From assembly GCA_958426095.1 (NCBI GenBank), contig CATZYB010000095.1, positions 1-10,012 on the forward strand: a stretch of 10,012 nt of DNA, read 5' to 3'. The notes beneath the pieces were generated by a model that worked only from the letters and a program-made list of their open reading frames with translations, had not been told where the DNA came from and made no database searches. Numbering within the stretch: position 1 is the first letter of the stretch; each line of letters opens with the position of its first letter. This DNA comes from an uncultured Lachnospiraceae bacterium (GTDB lineage Bacteria > Bacillota > Clostridia > Lachnospirales > Lachnospiraceae). Positions 1-5,795 of this stretch are shown one piece after another. The translations under genes were made by a program, and so were the position numbers.

Positions 1-763
1 TCAGGAATAATACGATCGCCGTGATCACAAAGGTTACAAACATAATAATTACAAATACAGCACTAGCCTTTGTACTATCACTCTTCATTGTCTGATAAAG
101 GAAAATCTGCATATTCGGCGCAGAGGTTCCGGCAAGATTACGGATCAGAACGTAATCACCAAAGATAATACCAACGGCCAAAAGTGATGATACAATAATC
201 GCCGAAATAATATTCGGTACAACAACTCTGAAAAAGGCATAAATCTTAGAAGCTCCGAGCATCTCAGCCGCTTCGATCAACGTCAGCATGTTAACGGCCC
301 GCATTCCGTTTCGTATCCCCTGATAAATATAAGGTAAGATCACGATACAATATGCGCCCATCAACATAACCATACGGTTACTGAGAACAGACTTGGTTCC
401 TACATATAAAGACAAGATGCTGACAGAAAGAATAACACCCTGAATGGTATATGGGATCATACAGATAATCTGTACATATTTTTCAAGTTTTGGAAAATAT
501 ATCGTCGTAACAAACAGCGCCAATAAAACGATGACGATCGTCAGCAGGATCGGCACGATACACATTCCAACCGAACGTCCAACCGATGCAAGGAAGTTCG
601 GGTCTGAGAACAACGATGTATAATTGCCAATACTAAAACCTTCCGGCAAAATCCCCGTCCATTTTTTAAATACAGAATAAATAATGGAAATGACCAGAGG
701 GATTAATAAATAAATCATAACAAGCAGCATAACGGCTATAGAACCTGGATTTTTCTTCTTCAT
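1..763 (-). CDS. ABC transporter permease 2 (partial, 3' end off the window)
   Basis: Second inner-membrane permease subunit of a binding-protein-dependent importer of the PotC/PhnV/CysW-like class. I translated it directly: 254 codons are visible, from an ATG at 763, and the frame is still open at base 1. There is an N-terminal membrane segment at about residues 8-31, followed by several more hydrophobic helices. The cytoplasmic EAA loop that docks the ATPase is clear: E164-A165-A166, G170 and P183, reading IEAAEMLGAS followed by FFRVVVPN. Its start overlaps the stop of permease 1 by 4 bp (ATGA), so the two are translationally coupled. A GGGAGG ribosome binding site lies inside the end of permease 1. 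The full protein is probably only slightly longer than what is seen, about 260-270 residues. The cognate ATPase is not in the window and is presumably just downstream. The substrate cannot be read from this sequence. Confidence 0.9.
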   Translation of the reverse strand, partial: MKKKNPGSIAVMLLVMIYLLIPLVISIIYSVFKKWTGILPEGFSIGNYTSLFSDPNFLASVGRSVGMCIVPILLTIVIVLLALFVTTIYFPKLEKYVQIICMIPYTIQGVILSVSILSLYVGTKSVLSNRMVMLMGAYCIVILPYIYQGIRNGMRAVNMLTLIEAAEMLGASKIYAFFRVVVPNIISAIIVSSLLAVGIIFGDYVLIRNLAGTSAPNMQIFLYQTMKSDSTKASAVFVIIMFVTFVITAIVLFL

Positions 764-1611
764 TTTCTATTGCCTCCCTTCTGGAATTGCTTGCTTAAAC
801 CATTCGTAATCAAAATCATGATGACCATGATCAACATCATGACAACGGACAATGCGCCGCCGAGACCTGCACGGATTTTGACTTCGCCCGTAAAACAGCC
901 CGCGATCTGAACTGGAAGAAGGGCAATATTGTCCATCATCAATGCGTAGATTGTCGCATAGGCGGCCAGAGCATTGGCAAACAAAACGCTGAATGTACTG
1001 AGAATACTCGGCATTAATACAGGAACACCGACTTTTCTCCAAAAAAGTCCCTGAGTACCTCCTAAAAGAGTACAGGCTTCTTTCCATTGCTTCTGTACAC
1101 CGTCGAAAGCCGGTATAAGAAGAAGGGTAGATAACGGAATCTGAAAATATACATAAATCAGACTCATTCCGTTCATCGTATATAAATTATAATTCGCAAG
1201 GAAATCAATGCCGAATTCTTTACCAATACTTACGATCAATCCGGCATTTCCCAAAAGGATCATATATGCAAAAGCCAGAGGGATTCCTGCAAAGTTAGAA
1301 ACCATGTTCAATACCGCCATAAATATATGATTCAATTTTCCCTGATGCTGGTGTGCGGCCCGTGCCCCGAGAAAAGCGATAATAATACCGATAATAGCCG
1401 ATGTCAATGATATTTTCAAACTGTTAAGAATTGCTTTCTGATAAAGTAATTTTGAAAACACAGCCTGATAGTTTTCGAGCGTAAAGCCTGTTCCCCCATC
1501 GGACTGGAAACTCTTTAGAATGACCGTGATCAAAGGTACAATCTCATAGAGCATCGCAACGATCAAGAATGGCACTAACGCAAGTAAATATATATACGTT
1601 TTCCTTTTCAT
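760..1611 (-). CDS. ABC transporter permease 1 (PotB/PhnU-like)
   Basis: First inner-membrane permease of the same importer, 283 residues, a normal length for this class. There is an N-terminal helix at about residues 7-32, then an extracytoplasmic stretch ending near the typical Asn-Tyr position (LENYQAVF), then helices around 65-85, 93-122, 148-168, 203-225 and 250-270. The EAA loop is at 177-203, with E178, A179 and G184, ending in VPVLMPSI. The start is supported by AGGAG nine bases upstream of the ATG. It follows the binding-protein gene after a 128-bp gap that contains a strong hairpin, and its TGA overlaps the ATG of permease 2. The family (spermidine/putrescine, sulfate, iron or phosphonate type) is clear from layout and EAA motif. 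The substrate is unknown. Confidence 0.92.
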   Translation of the reverse strand: MKRKTYIYLLALVPFLIVAMLYEIVPLITVILKSFQSDGGTGFTLENYQAVFSKLLYQKAILNSLKISLTSAIIGIIIAFLGARAAHQHQGKLNHIFMAVLNMVSNFAGIPLAFAYMILLGNAGLIVSIGKEFGIDFLANYNLYTMNGMSLIYVYFQIPLSTLLLIPAFDGVQKQWKEACTLLGGTQGLFWRKVGVPVLMPSILSTFSVLFANALAAYATIYALMMDNIALLPVQIAGCFTGEVKIRAGLGGALSVVMMLIMVIMILITNGLSKQFQKGGNRK

Positions 1612-1664
1612 TCAATTCAACTCCTATGCTATCGTTTTCTTTACCTGGATGCGCCAGATTCCTG

Positions 1665-1734
1665 TTTTATAATCTAAAAACGGGGGTGCAGGAATTTGCA
1701 CCCCCCATAGACGAACTCAGATTAGATTATAAAA
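1665..1734 (-). terminator. Nested hairpin between binding-protein and permease genes (attenuator or RNA stabiliser)
   Basis: Two nested perfect inverted repeats begin 5 nt after the binding-protein stop codon. The inner stem is 9 bp (1682-1690 with 1697-1705, GGGGGTGCA with a 6-nt loop), followed on the minus strand by GTTTTT, a terminator-like signature. The outer stem is 13 bp (1665-1677 with 1722-1734), AT-rich, and its 3' arm starts within the T-run. The permeases follow without another visible promoter, so the likely role (inference) is partial termination or 3'-end protection that keeps binding-protein mRNA above permease mRNA. Confidence 0.75.
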
Positions 1735-1739
1735 AATAA

Positions 1740-2900
1740 TTACTGTACAAGCAACGGAGCTACTTCTTCATCCCAACGTGTTTTTGCTGTTTCACAAGCT
1801 GCGGAATAAGCGTCTGCATCATCAATCAGAATAGCATTTGCAACTTCATCTTTGCTGATAACCTGATCTGCATATTCTTCTGCAATTTCAAAATCTTCTC
1901 TTGTTGGAATAGCACCAGCCAGAGCCAGATATGTCTGACCTTCATCACTGAACATTACTTCTCTTGTAAGAGCTGCTGCGTTTGGATGCGGTGCATATTT
2001 GTTGATAACAGATGCGTATCCATTCTGAAGAGAACCATCCGATGGAACAACTGCTGTCATATTATACTGGTCAATGTTCTTGCTGTAAGGAATACCCTGG
2101 AAGCTCCATACAACACCTACAGCGATTTCACCAGATTCAAAGTTAGCCTGTGTAATATCCAGTGTATTAACTCTTCCTGCTTCAGCCATTTCTTTCCAGA
2201 ATTCAAAAGCAGGTTCAAGGTTGTTCATGTCACCGCCGAATGCGTAAGCAGAAGCGATAAATGCACCCTGTGCGTTACCACCGGTAAGAGGTCCAAGGGC
2301 AACTTTATAGTCGCCTTCACGGATATCCTGCCAGGATGTCGGTACTTTATCAACCTGATCTGTATTTACAAGGAAGGTTGTAACACCTGTGTAGGCAACC
2401 ATCCATTTTCCGTCTTCGCCTTTTGCCCAATCCGGAACGCTGTCCCAATAGGATGTTTTATATCCCTGAACCAGATCCTCATCAACGGCCTGTCCGGCAA
2501 ATCCGTAACCAACATCACCCATATCCTTTGTACCGTTTTCGCCTTCTGTTGAGAACATCTGAAGTTCCTCAGAAGAACTCATATCTGTATCATTATGAGT
2601 AATACCATATGTATCATTCATTGCAGCCCACAAAGATCCCCAATCTGCCCATTCATCCGGCATACCGACAGATTCTACATGACCTTCTGCTTTTGCATTT
2701 TCAGTGATTTCATCCAATGTCAAAGCATTCAGATCCACCGCACCCTCGGCGGCTGCAGTCGTTTCTGCACCTGATTCAGCAGTTGTTTCTGCGTTTGTCT
2801 CGGCTTTTGTTTCCCCGCTTCCGCCGCCGCAGCCGACCAATGCCAGGCACATTGCTCCAGTCAAGGCAATCGCCAATGATTTCTTAGTCATCTTTTTCAT
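1740..2900 (-). CDS. ABC transporter substrate-binding lipoprotein
   Basis: Extracellular solute-binding lipoprotein, 386 residues, that delivers ligand to the two downstream permeases. The signal peptide is K-rich (MKKMTKKS) with a hydrophobic core and a lipobox LVGC, so Cys24 should be lipidated. Residues 25-54 form a low-complexity linker of Gly, then Glu/Thr/Ala with repeated ETT/AET units, a common tether in Lachnospiraceae lipoproteins. The mature domain (from about 56) resembles the PotD/AfuA-type periplasmic binding fold. Recognisable segments are YTGVTTFLVNTDQV near 170-183, the PTSWQDI segment at 187-193, GGNAQGAFIASAYAFGG near 207-223, and the C-terminal AGAIPTRED. Translation starts at M1, with GGAGG seven bases upstream. 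A sigma-A promoter lies about 105 nt upstream, so this is the first gene of the operon. The ligand is not identifiable. A polyamine, iron chelate, phosphonate or other small polar compound all remain possible. Confidence 0.9.
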   Translation of the reverse strand: MKKMTKKSLAIALTGAMCLALVGCGGGSGETKAETNAETTAESGAETTAAAEGAVDLNALTLDEITENAKAEGHVESVGMPDEWADWGSLWAAMNDTYGITHNDTDMSSSEELQMFSTEGENGTKDMGDVGYGFAGQAVDEDLVQGYKTSYWDSVPDWAKGEDGKWMVAYTGVTTFLVNTDQVDKVPTSWQDIREGDYKVALGPLTGGNAQGAFIASAYAFGGDMNNLEPAFEFWKEMAEAGRVNTLDITQANFESGEIAVGVVWSFQGIPYSKNIDQYNMTAVVPSDGSLQNGYASVINKYAPHPNAAALTREVMFSDEGQTYLALAGAIPTREDFEIAEEYADQVISKDEVANAILIDDADAYSAACETAKTRWDEEVAPLLVQ

Positions 2901-3011
2901 AGTTTCTCCTCCTTTTTTATGGACTCCCGTAATAAAAGCCCTTGTAAATCATAAAAAGAGCTGAAAGGAATACCTGCTTGACATTCTCTCTCTAACTCCA
3001 CTGTCAAAGTT

Positions 3012-3040
3012 ATTTTATCACAAATTGTGTGAATTGTAAA
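3012..3040 (-). promoter_or_regulatory. Sigma-A promoter of the ABC importer operon
   Basis: On the minus strand: -35 TTTACA (3035-3040), a 17-bp spacer, and -10 TAAAAT (3012-3017), which predicts a start site near 3005 and a leader of about 105 nt. The spacer contains an 11-bp palindrome, CACAA-N-TTGTG (3019-3029), well placed to act as an operator. Confidence 0.75.
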
Positions 3041-3056
3041 CTAATGATTGTTTATT
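3035..3056. promoter_or_regulatory. 22-bp operator-like motif, copy 1 (ABC importer promoter)
   Basis: On the plus strand: TGTAAAC, 8-nt spacer beginning TAA, then GTTTATT. It overlaps the -35 element and extends upstream of it. A second copy with the same spacing and orientation is in the purA leader (4630-4651): the first ten bases and GTTTA are identical, 15 of 22 positions in all. The regulator is unknown. Confidence 0.45.
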
Positions 3057-3099
3057 TTCCACAATCTTTTGTTTTTATTTACATATTTTATATATTTGC

Positions 3100-3127
3100 G
3101 TTATATTTCATGCAATTTTCATGCCAA
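3100..3127 (-). promoter_or_regulatory. Possible second upstream promoter for the ABC operon
   Basis: On the minus strand: TTGGCA (3122-3127), a 16-bp spacer, and TATAAC (3100-3105). The spacer region carries a direct repeat, TTTCATGC on the plus strand, at 3106-3113 and 3117-3124, an 11-bp period or about one helical turn. It is weaker than the promoter at 3012-3040, and in DNA this AT-rich it may be fortuitous. Confidence 0.3.
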
Positions 3128-3209
3128 CTTTTTGCATAAGTCAAAAATTTTCCATATTTTTATGTTAAATTTTTTTAACATTCTGATTTGTCAAAATTTT
3201 CACAACAAT

Positions 3210-3248
3210 AAAAAAAGACATAAAGACGCTTTTAAGCCTCTCTATGCC
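3210..3248 (-). terminator. Rho-independent terminator of purA
   Basis: On the minus strand, about 46 nt after the purA stop: a 15-bp stem with one mismatch and some G-U pairs (3217-3248, short loop at the centre), followed directly by seven T residues (complement of 3210-3216). This separates purA from the ABC operon transcriptionally. Confidence 0.88.
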
Positions 3249-3294
3249 TTTTATTTTTCACATCTGTATCTGGCCAACAGATAAAATGTTATAT

Positions 3295-4590
3295 TTATTT
3301 TGTCAAGCTGCTCTGACGATGAATAATCTCATGACGTCCCGGTCCATTGGAAACCATCGTAATCGGAACTTCCAGCTCTTTTTCAATAAATTCGATATAG
3401 TTCCGGCAGTTTTCCGGAAGGTCCTCGTATTTTGTAATACCGCGAATCTCCGTTTTCCATCCAGGCAAAGTTGTATAAACTGGTTTTGCCTTTTTAAGCT
3501 GCGGTGTCGCCGGGAAATCCCGTGTTACCTTACCATCGATCTCATATCCGATACAGATCGGCAGTTCATCCAGATAACCAAGGACATCCAGAACAGTCAA
3601 CGCTACTTCTGTTGCGCCCTGCATACGGCAGCCATATCTGGAAGCCACCGCATCGAACCATCCCATACGTCTCGGACGTCCGGTCGTTGCACCGAACTCA
3701 CCGCCATCACCGCCACGGCGACGAAGTTCATGGGCCTCAGCTCCAAAAATCTCGGAGACGAATTCTCCGGCGCCTACCGCACTGGAATAAGCCTTTACAA
3801 CGGTAACTACGTCTTTAATCTCATATCCCGGGATACCGGCGCCAATCGCACCGTAGGAAGCCAGTGTGGATGAGGATGTTACCATCGGATAAATACCGAA
3901 ATCCGGATCCTTCAGAGAGCCAAGCTGTCCTTCAAGCAAAATCTTTTTGCCGTCTTTAATAGCATCCCGCAGGAATACAGAAACGTCGCATACAAACGGA
4001 CGGATCATTTCTCTATATTTCAGAAGTTCCTGGAAAATCTCTTCCGGATCGATCGGAGCTTTATGATATAAATGTTCTACGAGTACATTTTTAGGTTCCA
4101 GTACCCGATAAACCTTTTCCTTCAACACAGCTTCATCGTCAAAAAGTTCATTGACCTGGAAACCTGTCTTTGCATATTTATCTGAATAAAATGGTGCAAT
4201 ACCGGATTTCGTGGAACCAAAGGACTTGCCCCCCAGACGTTCTTCCTCATACTGGTCAAACAGAATATGGTACGGCATAAGAATCTGTGCCCGGTCTGAC
4301 ACAAGTATCTTCGGCTGCGGAACTCCCTGTTTTACAAGAGAATCGATTTCATCGACCAAATTCTGAATATTCAAAGCCACACCATTACCAATAACGCTGG
4401 TCGTGTGGTTATAAAAAACGCCTGATGGAAGAATATGAAGAGCAAATTTGCCATAGTCATTAATAATGGTATGACCTGCATTACTTCCGCCCTGGAATCT
4501 GACAATAATATCCGATTCCTCTGCAAGCATATCGGTAATCTTACCTTTTCCTTCATCTCCCCAATTTGCGCCAACGATTGCTTTAACCAT
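3295..4590 (-). CDS. purA: Adenylosuccinate synthetase (divergent subfamily)
   Basis: Cytosolic PurA, 431 residues, of normal family length. It joins IMP and aspartate using GTP to make adenylosuccinate, the first committed step to AMP. The N-terminal GTP/IMP loop WGDEGKGK is intact (D12, K15), as are NAGHT with catalytic H40, the EFGATTGRPRRMGW arginine loop (299-311) and D335. Several hallmark positions differ from canonical PurA: GGHNAGHT is GGSNAGHT (S36), the GTTGRGIGP loop is GSTKSGIAP (125-133), EGAQG is EGQLG (220-224), and the base-recognition TKLD is TVLD (V333). I recall similar sequences in Lachnospiraceae, so it probably is the organism's working PurA. Retention of D12 argues against the phage PurZ type. 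It is monocistronic, with its own promoter and terminator. The ribosome binding site is AAGGAG, with a rather long 13-nt gap to the ATG. Confidence 0.93.
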   Translation of the reverse strand: MVKAIVGANWGDEGKGKITDMLAEESDIIVRFQGGSNAGHTIINDYGKFALHILPSGVFYNHTTSVIGNGVALNIQNLVDEIDSLVKQGVPQPKILVSDRAQILMPYHILFDQYEEERLGGKSFGSTKSGIAPFYSDKYAKTGFQVNELFDDEAVLKEKVYRVLEPKNVLVEHLYHKAPIDPEEIFQELLKYREMIRPFVCDVSVFLRDAIKDGKKILLEGQLGSLKDPDFGIYPMVTSSSTLASYGAIGAGIPGYEIKDVVTVVKAYSSAVGAGEFVSEIFGAEAHELRRRGGDGGEFGATTGRPRRMGWFDAVASRYGCRMQGATEVALTVLDVLGYLDELPICIGYEIDGKVTRDFPATPQLKKAKPVYTTLPGWKTEIRGITKYEDLPENCRNYIEFIEKELEVPITMVSNGPGRHEIIHRQSSLTK

Positions 4591-4629
4591 AATAAAATCT
4601 CAGCTCCTTAAAAGTATTCGTACAACAAG

Positions 4630-4651
4630 TGTAAACTAAGACACGTTTACA
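4630..4651. promoter_or_regulatory. 22-bp operator-like motif, copy 2 (purA leader)
   Basis: A perfect inverted repeat, TGTAAAC-N8-GTTTACA, just downstream of the predicted purA start site, a typical repressor position. It shares 15 of 22 bases, with identical spacing, with the element over the ABC importer promoter (3035-3056). It could also fold as a weak RNA hairpin. The binding protein is unknown. Confidence 0.5.
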
Positions 4652-4660
4652 TACTCTTAC

Positions 4661-4689
4661 ATTTTATGCTATAAACACCAAAAAGTAAA
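4661..4689 (-). promoter_or_regulatory. Sigma-A promoter of purA
   Basis: On the minus strand: -35 TTTACT (4684-4689), 17-bp spacer, -10 TAAAAT (4661-4666). The predicted start is near 4654, giving a leader of about 64 nt. The promoter lies directly after the hbd terminator T-run. Confidence 0.78.
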
Positions 4690-4691
4690 GC

Positions 4692-4723
4692 AAAAATTAC
4701 GGCCAGGGAAATTTCCCTGACCG
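4692..4723 (-). terminator. Rho-independent terminator of hbd
   Basis: On the minus strand, 27 nt after the hbd stop: a GC-rich, nearly perfect palindrome of up to 12 bp per arm (4700-4723, CGGTCAGGG pairing with CCCTGGCCG, one G-U pair), followed by TAATTTTTG. It separates hbd from purA. Confidence 0.88.
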
Positions 4724-4750
4724 CATCAATTTTTATTTTAGATGAAAGAA

Positions 4751-5593
4751 TTAATATTTGAAAAATCCTTCTCCAGTCTTTCTTCCAAGTTTGCCGCCGC
4801 GAACCATCTGTCTCATCAGACGGGATGCACGATACTTGGAGTCACATGTTTCAGCATAGAAAGTATCCATAATATGTAAGCATGTATCCAGACCGATCAA
4901 ATCGCCAAGGGCCAGAGGTCCCATCGGATGGTTACAACCAAGTTTCATGGATTTATCGATATCCTCTGCGGAAGCCAGTCCTTCTTCAAGAACGATGGCT
5001 GCTTCGTTGATCATAGGGATAAGGATACGGTTAACAACGAAACCAGGTCCTTCTTTAACTTCTACAGGATCTTTGCCGATTTCTTTGGAAAGTTCATAAA
5101 CTGTATCAAAAGTTTCTTTTGATGTGTTTAATCCGTTGATAACTTCAACTAATTTCATCACTGTAGCCGGATTAAAGAAGTGCATACCGATCACTTTATC
5201 CTGACGTTTTGTAGCGGATGCGATTTCAGTAATGGAAATAGAAGATGTATTTGTTGCTAAAATCGTCTCTGGTTTGCAGAGTGCATCAAGTTTTGCAAAT
5301 AAATCTTTTTTAACCTGTACATTCTCAACGATAGCTTCGATAACGAGGTCAGCGTCTGCTGCAGCATCTAAACCAACAGATGTAGATACATTACCCATAA
5401 TTTCAGCTTTTTTCTCTTCTGTCATCTTGCCTTTGGAAACCATCTTATCAAGGCTCTTTTCAAGTTTTCCAACCTGAGTTGCTAAAATTTCTTCGGACAT
5501 ATCATTGTATACTACCTGATAGCCTGTTTTAGCGAAAACCTGTCCGATATCCAATCCCATCTGTCCTGCTCCAACAATAAATACTTTTTTCAT
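4751..5593 (-). CDS. hbd: 3-hydroxybutyryl-CoA dehydrogenase
   Basis: Cytosolic NAD-linked 3-hydroxyacyl-CoA dehydrogenase, 280 residues, closely resembling clostridial Hbd. It reduces acetoacetyl-CoA to 3-hydroxybutyryl-CoA in butyrate formation. The Rossmann motif GAGQMG is at 8-13, with an acidic residue (D31) at the end of beta-2, consistent with NAD(H). The catalytic dyad H138 (MHFFNP) and E150 is present, as are NTSS (115-118), FVVNRI (185-190) and the C-terminal LGRKTGEGFF signature. The start is set by GGAGGG a few bases upstream of the ATG. It stands alone rather than inside a thl-crt-bcd-etf cluster, with its own promoter, a Rex-like operator upstream and a strong terminator. Paralogous acyl-CoA roles are possible, but the similarity to butyrate-pathway enzymes is strong. 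Confidence 0.94.
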   Translation of the reverse strand: MKKVFIVGAGQMGLDIGQVFAKTGYQVVYNDMSEEILATQVGKLEKSLDKMVSKGKMTEEKKAEIMGNVSTSVGLDAAADADLVIEAIVENVQVKKDLFAKLDALCKPETILATNTSSISITEIASATKRQDKVIGMHFFNPATVMKLVEVINGLNTSKETFDTVYELSKEIGKDPVEVKEGPGFVVNRILIPMINEAAIVLEEGLASAEDIDKSMKLGCNHPMGPLALGDLIGLDTCLHIMDTFYAETCDSKYRASRLMRQMVRGGKLGRKTGEGFFKY

Positions 5594-5631
5594 AGTGCCC
5601 TCCTGCTATTTCATTATATTTTTGTTTTTTG

Positions 5632-5674
5632 ATTAATACATCTGACAATTTTTTAACTTCAAATCTGTATTAAT
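5632..5674 (-). repeat. Inverted repeat in the hbd leader
   Basis: Perfect 9-bp arms ATTAATACA (5632-5640) and TGTATTAAT (5666-5674), separated by 25 bp, lie in the predicted 90-nt hbd 5' leader. It could be a pair of protein half-sites or a weak AU hairpin. No role can be assigned. Confidence 0.4.
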
Positions 5675-5690
5675 GCTTATCGCTATACTT

Positions 5691-5719
5691 ATTTTACCTC
5701 AATTTATACGAGAAGTAAA
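5691..5719 (-). promoter_or_regulatory. Sigma-A promoter of hbd
   Basis: On the minus strand: -35 TTTACT (5714-5719), 17-bp spacer, -10 TAAAAT (5691-5696). The hexamers and spacing are the same as at the purA promoter. The predicted start is near 5684, about 90 nt before the ATG. Confidence 0.75.
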
Positions 5720-5758
5720 GTAATTTACGCCATTTTTTTGTTACTTTTAACCTACTTG

Positions 5759-5776
5759 TTGTTATCGAATTAACAA
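5759..5776. promoter_or_regulatory. Rex (redox repressor) binding site upstream of hbd
   Basis: TTGTTATCGAATTAACAA matches the known Rex consensus TTGTTAA-N4-TTAACAA at every defined position but one (T for A at position 7). Rex senses NADH/NAD+ and is known in clostridia to control butyrate-pathway genes including hbd. The site lies in the ridA-hbd intergenic region, about 40 bp upstream of the hbd -35, farther than usual for simple repression. It would also sit in the path of read-through from ridA. Confidence 0.7.
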
Positions 5777-5795
5777 CTTTCAGAAATTGTTTACA

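Larger units (their letters stand above)
2901..3294. other. 394-bp AT-rich intergenic regulatory region
   Basis: No gene is supported here. It contains the purA terminator at its right end, the ABC-operon promoter and operator-like repeats in the middle, and a leader of roughly 100 nt with a strong ribosome binding site. The core (about 3040-3210) is extremely AT-rich, with T-runs and several short inverted or direct repeats, including TGTTAAA-N4-TTTAACA at 3163-3180. The only open frame of any length (plus strand, about 3048-3284) is Phe/His/Asn-rich, lacks a ribosome binding site, and reads through the terminator. Confidence 0.8.

Noticed and set aside
1986..2552. 188-codon plus-strand open frame inside the binding-protein gene
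   Set aside because: It is antisense to a clearly real lipoprotein gene, has a Cys/Phe-rich composition with no recognisable motif, and lacks a ribosome binding site.
2975..3005. Riboswitch in the roughly 100-nt leader of the importer operon
   Set aside because: No stable multi-stem fold or known riboswitch core could be seen, and there is no leader terminator before the ribosome binding site.
3163..3180. TGTTAAA-N4-TTTAACA as a second Rex site
   Set aside because: The spacing between TGTTAA and TTAACA is 6 bp rather than the 4 bp of the Rex consensus, and the tract is so AT-rich that short inverted repeats are expected by chance.
3048..3284. 78-codon plus-strand open frame in the AT-rich intergenic region
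   Set aside because: It has a TTG start without a ribosome binding site, a Phe/His/Asn-rich composition typical of AT-rich noise, and it runs through the purA terminator stem.
3244..3873. 209-codon plus-strand open frame antisense to the end of purA
   Set aside because: It is the complement of conserved purA codons. Its protein has no recognisable family pattern.
3295..4590. Possibility that the divergent PurA is a phage-type PurZ (2-aminoadenine synthesis)
   Set aside because: The catalytic Asp of WGDEGKGK, which PurZ enzymes lack, is present, and there is no phage context.
5758..5777. The GTTGTTA/TAACAAC hairpin as a ridA terminator
   Set aside because: The stem is AT-rich and is not followed by a T-run on the minus strand. 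The match to the Rex operator explains it better.
5788..5795. TGTTTACA near the end of ridA as a third copy of the shared 22-bp motif
   Set aside because: Only one half-site is present. The partner position 8 nt away (5774-5780) does not match.
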